Source: Rubrivivax sp. (lineage in GTDB: Bacteria; Pseudomonadota; Gammaproteobacteria; Burkholderiales; Burkholderiaceae_C). Taken from it: 61,675 nt of DNA. The stretch lies in contig JADMJD010000138.1 of assembly GCA_018780805.1 (NCBI GenBank), forward strand, positions 1 through 61,675, in the 5' to 3' direction. This document shows positions 17,817-26,150 of the stretch, in pieces. Position 1 is the first letter of the stretch. Each line of letters begins with the position of its first letter. The translations under genes were made by a program, and so were the position numbers. A model generated the notes under the pieces. The model was given only the letters and a program-made list of their open reading frames with translations, made no database searches and was not told the DNA's origin.

Positions 17817-18602
17817 TCAGCTGAGCCCGGCCAGCAACTGACGCAGCGCGGCCACCGTGGCCGCATCGGCCGGCAGGAAGGTCTCCAGCGCCAGCTCCGA
17901 CAGCTGCGCATCGTGCGGCGCGCCGAACACCGTGATGGTGCTGATGAAACTCAGCACGCCGGCCGCGCTGTGCAGCTGCAACGGCAGGGCCAGGCCCTCG
18001 CCAAAGGGATCGTGGTCCGGGGCTTCGGCGTCGGTGCCGTAGCCGGACAACTCGGCGTGCAGCGCGGCCAGCGTCGCATCACCGCTGGTCTGCACCTGGC
18101 GCTTCAGCCGCGCCAGCACATGGCCGCGCCAGGCCGGCAGGTTGTGGATGCGCGGCGCCAGGCCACGCGGGTGCAGCGCCACACGCAACACGTTCAGCGG
18201 CGGGCCCAGCAGGGTCGGGTCCACGCCGGTCAACAAGGCCGGCAGCAGCCGGTTGGCGGCCACCAGCTGCCAGTGCCGGTCCACCGCCAGGGCTGGCGCG
18301 GGTTCGTGGGCGTCCAGCAAGGCCTGCACCTGGGCCAGGGCCTGCGGGGCCAGCGGGCCCTCGCGGTACAGCGGTGCAAACCCGGCGGCACGCAGCCAGC
18401 GGTTGCGCTCGCGCAGTGGCACGTCCAGCCGCTCGGCCAGGCGCAGCAGCATCGCGCGGCTGGGCAGCGACTTGCCGCCCTCCAGCCACGACAGATGGCG
18501 CGACGAGACCTCGGCGTCCAGCGCCAGCGCCAGCTGCGTCAGGCCACGGTGCTGGCGCCAATGGCGCAGCAGCGGGCCGAAGGCCAGCACCGGCGCGTCC
18601 AT
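17817..18602 (-). CDS. XRE-type regulator with MmyB ligand-binding domain
   Basis: Protein of 261 aa: an N-terminal helix-turn-helix (about 8-65, RHWRQHRGLTQLALALDAEV.. then SRHLSWLEGGKSLPSR) and a C-terminal MmyB-type domain (about 95-255, starting DAHEPAPALAVDRHWQLVAAN). Such proteins bind DNA and respond to small hydrophobic ligands. It lies 19 bp downstream of URC4 on the same strand and probably belongs to that operon, where it may regulate transporter and URC4 expression. It ends 7 bp from the convergent atpE copy. Confidence 0.88.
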   Translation of the reverse strand: MDAPVLAFGPLLRHWRQHRGLTQLALALDAEVSSRHLSWLEGGKSLPSRAMLLRLAERLDVPLRERNRWLRAAGFAPLYREGPLAPQALAQVQALLDAHEPAPALAVDRHWQLVAANRLLPALLTGVDPTLLGPPLNVLRVALHPRGLAPRIHNLPAWRGHVLARLKRQVQTSGDATLAALHAELSGYGTDAEAPDHDPFGEGLALPLQLHSAAGVLSFISTITVFGAPHDAQLSELALETFLPADAATVAALRQLLAGLS

Positions 18603-18621
18603 GGGTCAGGACGTCAGCACG

Positions 18622-19929
18622 TCAGAAGATCGTGCCGTTGCTGGCCAGGCGCACCGGCGGCGGGCCGCCGGGCCGGCGCTCGGCGGCAATCTGGCGGCCT
18701 GCCGGCCAGGTGCCACCTTCCATCACCGCCGCCACGGTCAGCTTGGGCAGGCCGAGTTCGGCGCGCACCAGGCGCGCCACGTCGTCCAGCAGGCTGACGG
18801 TGAGCGCCCGCCATTCGATCACCCAGGGGTCGGCCGCGGTATAGGTGTGTGTGCCGAAGCTGGGGTCGCGTGGCACGATCACGCCGGCATCCAGCAGCAG
18901 GCCGCCATTGCGGTAGTCCGCCAGACCGGTCAGGTCGTCCAGGCCTTCCACCGTGATGCCGGCCCACTCAAACGGCTCGGCCAGCGAACAGGCCAGCCAC
19001 TGGCTGAGGTGGTGAAACGGCACCCGCCCGGCGCTGGGCCCGCTGCCACCGGCGGCCGGGTGGGGCCAGCAGTCGCCCATCGGCCGGCCCTGCCACATCG
19101 GCCCGCTGGGCCAGATGCCGCCAAAACCCTTGAGCAGCGCGCGCAGGATCTGGCCCACCGACACGCGCTTGACGCTGATGCGTTGCATCGTGCTGCCGGT
19201 GCCCACCAGCGGGTTGCACAGCAGGTCGAACAAACGCCCGGGGCGGCCGGGGTCGCCAAAGATGTCGGGCCGCTTGCGCAGCGCCGCGCCCAGGCGCTGC
19301 AGCAGCAGCACACGGCCGTCCAGGCCCACCAGCGGGTTGTCGTCGCGCACCTGAAACAAGCGGCTCAGTTGTTCGGCGTCCACGCGCTCCAGCGCGGCGG
19401 CGTCCACCCGCATCGGGGTGCGCATGTCGGTGGAAAACGCGCCGCCCATGAAGGCGTGGAAGGTGGCCACGGCCACGCCCTCGCTGCGGGTGTAGCGGCG
19501 CTGCGTGCCGGGCTCGACGAAGTGCCAGTCGCCGCCCGCGCCGGCGCCCAGCAGCACGCCCACCACCGCCAGGTCCATGCGGGTGCGGGCCAGTTCGGCG
19601 GGCGCCAGGCCGGTGCAGCGCTGGTCCATCAGCGCCTTGCGGTCCACCCCGCCGGCTGCAAAGTGCCGCCAGCGGCTGTGCAGCGGCACCTGGCCGCCGG
19701 GGAATCGCTCTTGTGTCAGCCGCGCCACGCGGCGCGCGACGTCGGGCAGGCGCGAGCGGTCGAGCGCAAAGTGCTCCGAGCGCCCGGCCGCCACGTGCGC
19801 GGTGATGTTGGCGCAGCGCTCGCGCACGGTCGAGGTCTTGCGCAGCAGGCGCACCGCTTCGTTGAGCGCTTCCTTGTCGTCTTTGTCGTGGCCCTTGCCG
19901 GGGGCGTGGACGCTTGGCTCATGGGCCAT
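18622..19929 (-). CDS. URC4/Urg3 family protein (DUF1688), uracil catabolism
   Basis: Protein of 435 aa resembling the DUF1688 family, whose yeast member URC4 is needed for the URC route of uracil breakdown (with the GTP-cyclohydrolase-like URC1 and uracil phosphoribosyltransferase). Recognisable stretches are CANITAHVAAGRSEHF, LTQERFPGGQVPLHSRWRHF (20), GLFEL-like segments replaced by FHAFMGGAFSTD, and LTGLADYRNGGLLLD. The biochemical role of the family is unsettled. It is 33 bp downstream of the BMP-type transporter permease genes, which supports pyrimidine uptake coupled to breakdown. The other URC genes are not in this window. Confidence 0.85.
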   Translation of the reverse strand: MAHEPSVHAPGKGHDKDDKEALNEAVRLLRKTSTVRERCANITAHVAAGRSEHFALDRSRLPDVARRVARLTQERFPGGQVPLHSRWRHFAAGGVDRKALMDQRCTGLAPAELARTRMDLAVVGVLLGAGAGGDWHFVEPGTQRRYTRSEGVAVATFHAFMGGAFSTDMRTPMRVDAAALERVDAEQLSRLFQVRDDNPLVGLDGRVLLLQRLGAALRKRPDIFGDPGRPGRLFDLLCNPLVGTGSTMQRISVKRVSVGQILRALLKGFGGIWPSGPMWQGRPMGDCWPHPAAGGSGPSAGRVPFHHLSQWLACSLAEPFEWAGITVEGLDDLTGLADYRNGGLLLDAGVIVPRDPSFGTHTYTAADPWVIEWRALTVSLLDDVARLVRAELGLPKLTVAAVMEGGTWPAGRQIAAERRPGGPPPVRLASNGTIF

Positions 19930-19962
19930 GGTGAGTTCTCCGTCCGGAGCCCCGATGATCGC

Positions 19963-20898
19963 CTAACGCTCGCCCTTGCGGTACGGCTTCATCAAGGCTT
20001 GCGGGTAACGGGCCCGCCGCGCCACCAGAATGAGGGCCACGATGGCCATCGCATACGGCAGCATCAGGAACACCTGGTAGGGTAGATCGAGGCCGAACAC
20101 GCCGCCGCCGGCCTGTTGCAGACGCAGCTGCAGCGCGTCGAAAAAGGCGAACAGCAGCGCGCCCACCAGCGCCATGCCCGGCCGCCATGAGGCAAACACC
20201 ACCAGCGCCACACAGACCCAGCCGCGGCCGTTGACCATGTTGAAGTAGAAGGCGTTGAAGGCGCTCAAGGTCAGGAAGGCACCGGCGATGCCCATCAGCG
20301 CCGAGCCGGCCATCAGCGCCCCGATGCGCAGCCCGGCCACGCTGAGGCCCTGGCCTTCAGCGGCGGCCGGGTTTTCGCCCACCATGCGCAGCGCCAGGCC
20401 CAGCGGCGTGCGCATCAGCACAAAGGCCAGCGCGGGCACCAACAAGAGCGCCAGCAGCGTCAGCGGGGTCTGCGCACCCAGCACCGGCAAGGGCAACCAC
20501 GCCATCGGCGCAAAGGGTTCGATGGTGGGCGGCGTGTCCACCTTGGGGAAGCTGACACGGTAGCCGTAACTGGCCAGGCTGGTGGCCAGCAGCGTGATGC
20601 CCAGGCCCGAGACATGTTGCGAGAGCGCCAGGTTCACCGTCAGCAGCCCGTGCAAGAGGCCGAACAAGGCACCCACGCCGGCCGCGGCTGCCACGCCCAC
20701 CCACAGCCCGGCGCCCTGGTAGACGACCAGCCAGCCGACGAAGGCACCCGCGACCAGGATGCCTTCGATGCCCAGGTTCAGCACGCCGGCCCGCTCGCAC
20801 AACAACACGCCCAGCGTGCCCAGGATCAGCGGCGTGGCGATGCGCAGCACCGAGACCCAGAACGGCGCTTCCAGCAGCAATGACAGTGTTTCGTTCAT
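19963..20898 (-). CDS. BMP-type nucleoside ABC transporter permease (inner)
   Basis: Inner-membrane permease of 311 aa of the branched-chain/BMP (NupQ, YufQ-like) type, with about eight to nine hydrophobic segments. Family-typical motifs: RIATPLILGTLGVLLCERAG and LNLGIEGILVAGAF near the N-terminus, LGLALRMVGENPAAAEGQG in the cytoplasmic loop that meets the ATPase, and the C-terminal GRGWVCVALVVFASWRP. It would form a heterodimer with the preceding permease, whose stop overlaps this start by 4 bp. Confidence 0.92.
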   Translation of the reverse strand: MNETLSLLLEAPFWVSVLRIATPLILGTLGVLLCERAGVLNLGIEGILVAGAFVGWLVVYQGAGLWVGVAAAAGVGALFGLLHGLLTVNLALSQHVSGLGITLLATSLASYGYRVSFPKVDTPPTIEPFAPMAWLPLPVLGAQTPLTLLALLLVPALAFVLMRTPLGLALRMVGENPAAAEGQGLSVAGLRIGALMAGSALMGIAGAFLTLSAFNAFYFNMVNGRGWVCVALVVFASWRPGMALVGALLFAFFDALQLRLQQAGGGVFGLDLPYQVFLMLPYAMAIVALILVARRARYPQALMKPYRKGER

Positions 20899-21953
20899 CG
20901 CCGCACCCGGTACTGCGTGAGCATCGTCGCCACCAGCACGCTGATCAGCGACACGGCCACGATGACGTCGGCGATGTAGGTGGGCACGCCCACTGCGCGG
21001 CTCATGCTGTCGGCGCCCACCAGCATGCCGGCCACGAAGACCGCGGCGGCCACCACCGCCAGCGGGTTCAGCATCGCCAGCATCGCGATCACGATGCCGC
21101 TGTAGCCGTAACCCGGGCTCATGTCCAGCGTGACGTAGCTGGCGCGGCCGGCCACCTCCACCGCACCGGCCAGGCCGGCCAGCGCGCCCGACAGCAGCGC
21201 CACCGCCACCGTGGTGCGGCCCACTGGCACGCCGGCAAAAGCCGCGGCGCGCGGGTTGGCGCCGGCGGCGCGGATGCCGAAGCCCAGCGTGGTGAACCGC
21301 AGCAGCGCCCACAGCGCCACGGCCGCCACCACCGCGCCCAGCAGGCCGGTGTGCACACGGCTGCGTTCCACCAGCTTGTCGAGTTGCAGACTGTCCTGCA
21401 GCGCCACGCTCTGCGGCCAGCCCATCGCGCTGGGGTCCTTCATCGCACCGTCGAGCAGCGCGGAGACGAACAGCAGCACGATGAAGTTCAGCAGCAGCGT
21501 GGTGACCACTTCGTCCACGCCCAGCCGGCTCTTCAGCAGCGCCGGGCCCAGCAGCAGCAGCGCACCGGCCAGCGCGGCGGCGGTGACCATCAGCGGGAAC
21601 AGCAGCCAGACCGGCCCCTCGAAGCCGCTGCCGCCATGCAGCCCGCCCACGGCCACCGCAGCCAGTGCGCCGGCGTAGAGCTGGCCTTCGGCGCCGATGT
21701 TGAACAGCCGCGCGCGGAAGGCCACGGCCGCGGCCAGGCCGGTGAAGATTAGCGGCGTGGCGCGTGTGAGCGTTTCCGTCAGTGCAAACCGCGAGCCGAA
21801 GCCGCCTTGCAGCAGCAGCCCGTAGGCCCGGCCCACCGGCGCGCCGGCCCAGGCCACCAGCAGCGAGGTGATCAGCAGCGTGAACAACAGGGCCGATGCC
21901 GGCGCGGCCAGCATCAGCCACGCGGGTGTGGACGTGCGCCGCTCAAGCCTCAT
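20895..21953 (-). CDS. BMP-type nucleoside ABC transporter permease (outer)
   Basis: Permease of 352 aa (NupP, YufP-like), larger than its partner and with an extra N-terminal helix. LTRATPLIFTGLAAAVAFRA and FNIGAEGQLYAGAL mark the family. GFGIRAAGANPRAAAFAGV is the coupling loop, and the C-terminal SPGYGYSGIVIAMLAMLNPL is typical. The start overlaps the ATPase stop by 4 bp. Substrate is inferred as nucleosides or bases from the BMP-type binding protein and URC4 context. Confidence 0.92.
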   Translation of the reverse strand: MRLERRTSTPAWLMLAAPASALLFTLLITSLLVAWAGAPVGRAYGLLLQGGFGSRFALTETLTRATPLIFTGLAAAVAFRARLFNIGAEGQLYAGALAAVAVGGLHGGSGFEGPVWLLFPLMVTAAALAGALLLLGPALLKSRLGVDEVVTTLLLNFIVLLFVSALLDGAMKDPSAMGWPQSVALQDSLQLDKLVERSRVHTGLLGAVVAAVALWALLRFTTLGFGIRAAGANPRAAAFAGVPVGRTTVAVALLSGALAGLAGAVEVAGRASYVTLDMSPGYGYSGIVIAMLAMLNPLAVVAAAVFVAGMLVGADSMSRAVGVPTYIADVIVAVSLISVLVATMLTQYRVRR

Positions 21954-23482
21954 GTCGGCCCCCAGGTCGCTGCGCGCCCGCCCCCCGAGGGGGTGTGAGC
22001 CGGCTTGGGGCGGCCCAGCGCCGGCTCACGCTCTTCCCCCGCCATCGCCAGCCCGATGTTGGCCAGCGTCCACTCCGCCGTCGGCCGCGCGTCGGTCAGC
22101 TGCCCGTGGTGCATCACCGCGATGCGGTCGGCCAGCGCAAAGATCTCGTCCAGGTCTTCGCTGATCAGCAGCACCGCGCTGCCGGCGGCGGCCGCATCCA
22201 GCAGCTGCTGGTGCACATAGGCCACCGCGCCAATGTCCAGGCCCCAGGTGGGCTGGTCGGCGACGATCAGCACCGGCGTTCCGGCGCTCAGCGCCCGGCC
22301 CAGGATCAACTTCTGCATGTTGCCGCCCGAGAGCGCCCGCGCCGGGCTGTCCAGCCCGCCACCGCGCACGTCGAAACGTTCGATGATCTGCGCTGCAAAG
22401 GCCCGCGCCGCGCCGCGCTGCACCACACTGGCTCGCGCAAAACGCGGCGTGGCGTAGGTCTCGAGCACGGCGTTTTCCCACAGCGGCAGGTCGCCCACCA
22501 GGCCCACGGCGTGACGGTCCTCGGGGATGCGCGCGATGCCGGCAGCCACAAACTCGCGCGGTCGGTTGTTCAGCGTGCGGCCCTGCAACACGACGGTGTC
22601 GTGACCCTCGCCGAACAGCCGCTCGGCCAGCGCCTGCTGGCCATTGCCCGCCACGCCCGCCACCGCCACGATCTCGCCGGCGCGCAACGCCAGCGGCGTG
22701 CCCGGCAGCTCGCAGACCACGGCGCCCGGTATGCGCGGCTGGCGCACCGGCGGCGCCACACGCCGGCCGACCATCGCCTCGGCCAGCATCGCCTTGTGAA
22801 CGCCGGCCGTCGGCAGATCGGCCACCAGCTTGCCGCCGCGCAGCACGGCCACGCGGTGCGACACCCGCAGCACCTCGTCGAGCTTGTGGCTGATGAAGAT
22901 GATGGCCAGGCCCTGCGCCACCATCTGGCCGAGCGTGGCAAACAGCGATTCACTTTCCTGCGGTGTCAGCACCGCGGTGGGTTCGTCCAGGATCAGGATG
23001 CGCGCACCACGCAACAAGGCCTTCAGGATCTCCACCCGCTGGCGCTCGCCCACCGACAGATCGCCGACACGCGCATCGGCGTCCACCGTCAGCCCGAAAC
23101 GCTGCGCTTCGGCCTGCAGCCGCGCACGTGCCGCGGCCCGGCGCGAAAACGGCTGCCACAGCGGCTCGGTGCCCAGCATCACGTTGTCCAGCACGCTCAG
23201 GTTGTCGGCCAGCGTGAAGTGCTGGTGCACCATGCCCACGCCAGCGGCCAGCGCGGCCTTGGGCTGGCCCGGCGGCAGGGGCAGGCCGTCCACCAGCACC
23301 TGCCCCGCGTCGGCCACGTAGTGGCCGAACAGGATGGACATCAGCGTGCTCTTGCCGGCGCCGTTTTCACCCAGCAAGGCGAGCACCTCGCCACGTGCCA
23401 GCTGCAGCGAGATGCCGTCGTTGGCGACGAGTGCGCCAAAACGCTTGTGGATGCCCTGCAGCTGCAGGAGCGGGGCTGTCAC
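21950..23482 (-). CDS. BMP-type nucleoside ABC transporter ATPase
   Basis: Protein of 510 aa with two fused ABC domains. Domain 1 (about 1-245) has Walker A GENGAGKST at 38-46, signature LSVGERQRVEILKAL and Walker B ILILDEPTAVL. Domain 2 (about 255-490) has a degenerate Walker A (GVAGNGQQAL) but an intact LSGGNMQKLILGRAL signature. This is normal for sugar/nucleoside ABC ATPases with one active site. Start is GTG at 23482. The last about 20 residues (ALGRPKPAHTPSGGG) are encoded by a dispersed palindromic repeat and are not family-conserved. Confidence 0.92.
   Translation of the reverse strand: MTAPLLQLQGIHKRFGALVANDGISLQLARGEVLALLGENGAGKSTLMSILFGHYVADAGQVLVDGLPLPPGQPKAALAAGVGMVHQHFTLADNLSVLDNVMLGTEPLWQPFSRRAAARARLQAEAQRFGLTVDADARVGDLSVGERQRVEILKALLRGARILILDEPTAVLTPQESESLFATLGQMVAQGLAIIFISHKLDEVLRVSHRVAVLRGGKLVADLPTAGVHKAMLAEAMVGRRVAPPVRQPRIPGAVVCELPGTPLALRAGEIVAVAGVAGNGQQALAERLFGEGHDTVVLQGRTLNNRPREFVAAGIARIPEDRHAVGLVGDLPLWENAVLETYATPRFARASVVQRGAARAFAAQIIERFDVRGGGLDSPARALSGGNMQKLILGRALSAGTPVLIVADQPTWGLDIGAVAYVHQQLLDAAAAGSAVLLISEDLDEIFALADRIAVMHHGQLTDARPTAEWTLANIGLAMAGEEREPALGRPKPAHTPSGGGRAATWGPT
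21971..22029. repeat. Palindromic repeat at the 3' end of the ATPase gene (copy 1)
   Basis: GTGAGCCGG (21995-22003) and CCGGCTCAC (22021-22029) are perfect inverted arms around a CTTGGGGCGGCCCAGCG core, preceded by CCCCCCGAGGGGG. A second copy at 31497-31550 has the same core with different but still complementary arms. It codes the tail of the ATPase. Confidence 0.7.
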
Positions 23483-23511
23483 GCGGCGCGTCGGATCAGG
23501 CCATCACCCGA

Positions 23512-24495
23512 TCAGGGCTTGGGTGCGTTGTCGTCCACCTTGACGCTGAACTTGCCCGCCAGGATGGCGGCCTCCTTGGCACGCACCTTGGCCACCAGCT
23601 CGGCCGGGATCTTCTTTTCGAAGGTGCCCAGCGGCGACAGCGACGAACCCTTGACCTTCATCATCGACAGCGGGCCATAGTCTTCCGCCTTGAAGGCACC
23701 GGCCTTCACTGCGGCGATGGCCTTGTCGATCGTGGGCTCCATGTGCCACAGCGCACTGGCCACCACGGTGTCGGGGTACTGGGCCTGGGTGTCGATCACG
23801 TTGCCGATGGCCAGCACCTTGCGCTCCTTGGCGGCGTCGCTGACGCCGAAGCGTTCGGCGTACATCACGTCGGCGCCCTTGTCGATCATCGCGAAGGCGG
23901 CTTCCTTGGCCTTGGGCGGGTCGAACCAGCTGTTGATGAAGCTGACCGTGAACGTGGCCTTGGGGTTGATCTCCTTGGCGCCGGCGATGAAGGCGTTCAT
24001 CAGGCGGTTGACCTCGGGAATGGGGTAACCGCCCACCAGGCCGATCTTGCCGCTCTTGCTCATGCCGCCGGCGATCATGCCCGTCAGGTAGGCCGGCTCC
24101 TGGATGTAGTTGTCGAAGACACCGAAGTTGGGCGCCTGCGGCTTGCCGCTGCTGCCCATCAGGAAGCTGACCTTGGGGTAGTCCTTGGCCACCTTGCGGG
24201 CCGCGGCCTCGACCGCAAAACTCTCGCCGACGATCAGCGTGTTGCCACCTTCGGCGTACTGGCGCATCACGCGCTCGTAGTCGGCGTTGGCGACGTTTTC
24301 GCTGAACACGTACTCGATCTCGCCGCGGGCGACGGCGGCCTTCAGCGCCTTGTCGATGCGGCTGACCCACTGTTGCTCCACCGGCACGGTGTAGATGGCG
24401 GCGACCTTGAGCTTGGCCTGGGCGAAGGCGGGGGCGCTGCTGGCGGCCAGCGTGGCCAGGGCGATGCCCAGGGTGGTGCGGCGGGACAGGGTCAT
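23512..24495 (-). CDS. BMP family substrate-binding protein of nucleoside ABC transporter
   Basis: Periplasmic binding protein (327 aa) with a twin-Arg-like/Sec signal (MTLSRRTTLGIALATLAASS, cut near AFAQA) and a PF02608 (Bmp) domain. Motifs: VAAIYTVPVEQQWVSRI in place of the usual DxGxxDxSFN, NYIQEPAYLTGMIAG, and GLVGGYPIPEVNRLMNAF. It belongs to the BMP branch that includes purine/nucleobase binders and differs from the two paralogues at 28421-31466. AGGAG precedes the ATG at 24495; it leads the operon ending at 17817. The ligand is unproven: purine, pyrimidine base or nucleoside. Confidence 0.9.
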   Translation of the reverse strand: MTLSRRTTLGIALATLAASSAPAFAQAKLKVAAIYTVPVEQQWVSRIDKALKAAVARGEIEYVFSENVANADYERVMRQYAEGGNTLIVGESFAVEAAARKVAKDYPKVSFLMGSSGKPQAPNFGVFDNYIQEPAYLTGMIAGGMSKSGKIGLVGGYPIPEVNRLMNAFIAGAKEINPKATFTVSFINSWFDPPKAKEAAFAMIDKGADVMYAERFGVSDAAKERKVLAIGNVIDTQAQYPDTVVASALWHMEPTIDKAIAAVKAGAFKAEDYGPLSMMKVKGSSLSPLGTFEKKIPAELVAKVRAKEAAILAGKFSVKVDDNAPKP

Positions 24496-24641
24496 GGAAG
24501 CTCCTGGCAATGATGTGTGGCGAAGCCACGAATTTAGCAAGCGCCATGCCGCCGGCCCACGGGGGGCTTCACCGGGGCCGCGTGAGCCCCGGCCGCCGGG
24601 CTTGCTGCGTACCCCGGCATCCCTTTGCTTCAGGAGCCGTT

Positions 24642-25208
24642 ATGTCCTTGCCCCATGTATCCCGCGTGACCGCTCTCGTCGCCGTGCTGGCCGGCCCGGC
24701 CGCTGCCATGGCCCAGCTGGCCGACCTGCCGGGCTATGCCCTGGTCCAGACGCTGGCCGTTCCGACCAATGGCAGCACGGTCTGGTCGCAAGCGCTGGCG
24801 GTGGGGGTCGAGCACCAGCTCGTCGCCTATGGCAGCTTCAACATCGGCGGTTTCCAGGCTGATGCGGAGTACATCTGGAACGGCTTCATCCCGGGCACCT
24901 ACGACCACTGCGTCTTCGGTGGGCTGGCCGTCTGCGATTACGGCATCGCCGTCAACGACAGCAGCGTCGGCGGCTTCAAGGGCATCGCCTGGGGCGCTTA
25001 CCGCAACGACCACACCTACCTGCAAAGTTGGGTGGGTGCTGGAGAGGCGCTGCGCTTGAGCTTCCACGACGACAACTTCGCCGACAACTTCAGCAGCCTG
25101 GGCGTGCAGATCTTTGCCCCCGCCGTGCCGGAGCCTGCCACGGCGCTGCTGTGGGGGGCCGGGCTCCTGGGCCTGGGCCTGCGGCGCCGCCGCGTCAGAA
25201 GCCTCTGA
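24642..25208 (+). CDS. PEP-CTERM sorting domain protein
   Basis: Secreted protein of 188 aa: signal peptide (about 1-25), a short beta-rich body (with YNG/FNIGGFQADAEYIWNG-like segments and two cysteines), and a C-terminal PEP-CTERM tail VPEPATALLWGAGLLGLGL followed by RRRR. Exosortase systems recognise this tail and place such proteins at the cell surface or in exopolysaccharide. The body matches no family I know. CAGGAG precedes ATG 24642 by 5 bp. It overlaps the convergent PhyH gene by 14 bp and is divergent from the BMP transporter. Confidence 0.85.
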   Translation: MSLPHVSRVTALVAVLAGPAAAMAQLADLPGYALVQTLAVPTNGSTVWSQALAVGVEHQLVAYGSFNIGGFQADAEYIWNGFIPGTYDHCVFGGLAVCDYGIAVNDSSVGGFKGIAWGAYRNDHTYLQSWVGAGEALRLSFHDDNFADNFSSLGVQIFAPAVPEPATALLWGAGLLGLGLRRRRVRSL

Positions 25209-26031
25209 CTGGCAGTGTGTCGGTTCGCTGCAGCCAGTTGCGCGGCGAATAGGCGGCCGCGCCATCGGTCACGTGCAATGTGCAGGCCAAACGCGACACC
25301 GCGCTCCGGTTGGCCGCGCTGCCGTGCGGCAGCAGGCCGTGGAAGACCACCAGCGTGCCGGCCGGCACCTCCAGCGGCACGCCGTCGGCCGTGGTGGGCC
25401 AGGGTGTGTCGTCCAGCGCCTCCATCTGCAGCCGGTCGCCGTCGCGCACGAAGCGCTCGCGCAGCGGCCCGCGGTGGCCGCCGGGCTGCACCCACAGGCA
25501 GCCGTTGTCGCGCGTGGCGTCTTCCAGCGCGTACCAGAACGTGGTCACGGTCTGAGGCGTGGTGTCGAAGAAACTCGCGTCCTGGTGCCAGCGCACCTCG
25601 CCGCCGATGCCGGGCGGTTTGAAGATCACCTGCGATTGCCACAGCAGTGGCCGCTGCAGGCCCAGGCCGGCGCAGATGGCAGCACCGCGCGGGTCGCGGA
25701 AGAAGCGGTGGAAGACCGGGTCCAGGTCGTGCATCGCATGGCCGATCTTGTTGACTGCCAGCTGTTTGTCGCGGTTCAGTCGGCCGTCGGCACCAAAGGC
25801 TTCGGTCTCGAAAAAACAATGCACGCCGCTGCCGGATGCGATCAGCGCGGCGTCGCTGGTGAGTGCTCGCTCACGCGACGAAAAAACGGCGGTTTCGCCT
25901 TCGGCGTCGAAGGCATCGACGATGGCCAGTGACCGGTCGCGCACCGCGGCCAGCGTGGCGGCGTCATGGAACCCGGGCAGCACCAGGAAGCCCTGGTCGT
26001 GGCAATGGCGGATCTGGTCGGGCGTCAGCAT
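25195..26031 (-). CDS. Phytanoyl-CoA dioxygenase (PhyH) family protein
   Basis: Fe(II)/2-oxoglutarate oxygenase of 278 aa. The metal triad is visible: HQDASFFD gives His and Asp, and LPHGSAANRS gives the distal His with the Arg that binds 2-oxoglutarate. The N-terminus LTPDQIRHCHDQGFLVLPG and NGCLWVQPGGHRGPL are typical of the PHYHD1-like branch. Substrate unknown. It lies between two nucleoside transport blocks and is divergent from the TonB receptor. ATG 26031 is preferred; a TTG 15 bp upstream would add five residues. Confidence 0.87.
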   Translation of the reverse strand: MLTPDQIRHCHDQGFLVLPGFHDAATLAAVRDRSLAIVDAFDAEGETAVFSSRERALTSDAALIASGSGVHCFFETEAFGADGRLNRDKQLAVNKIGHAMHDLDPVFHRFFRDPRGAAICAGLGLQRPLLWQSQVIFKPPGIGGEVRWHQDASFFDTTPQTVTTFWYALEDATRDNGCLWVQPGGHRGPLRERFVRDGDRLQMEALDDTPWPTTADGVPLEVPAGTLVVFHGLLPHGSAANRSAVSRLACTLHVTDGAAAYSPRNWLQRTDTLPVRGF

Positions 26032-26150
26032 GTGGCAACGGTGCAACGAGGCGCTGCCGCCACTGGGCGGCGCGCAGAGCAGCAGGGATGATGCACGCTT
26101 TCGGCACGTTCATTGCTGCCAGCCGTTTCCATTACATGCCAGGAGGTTCC

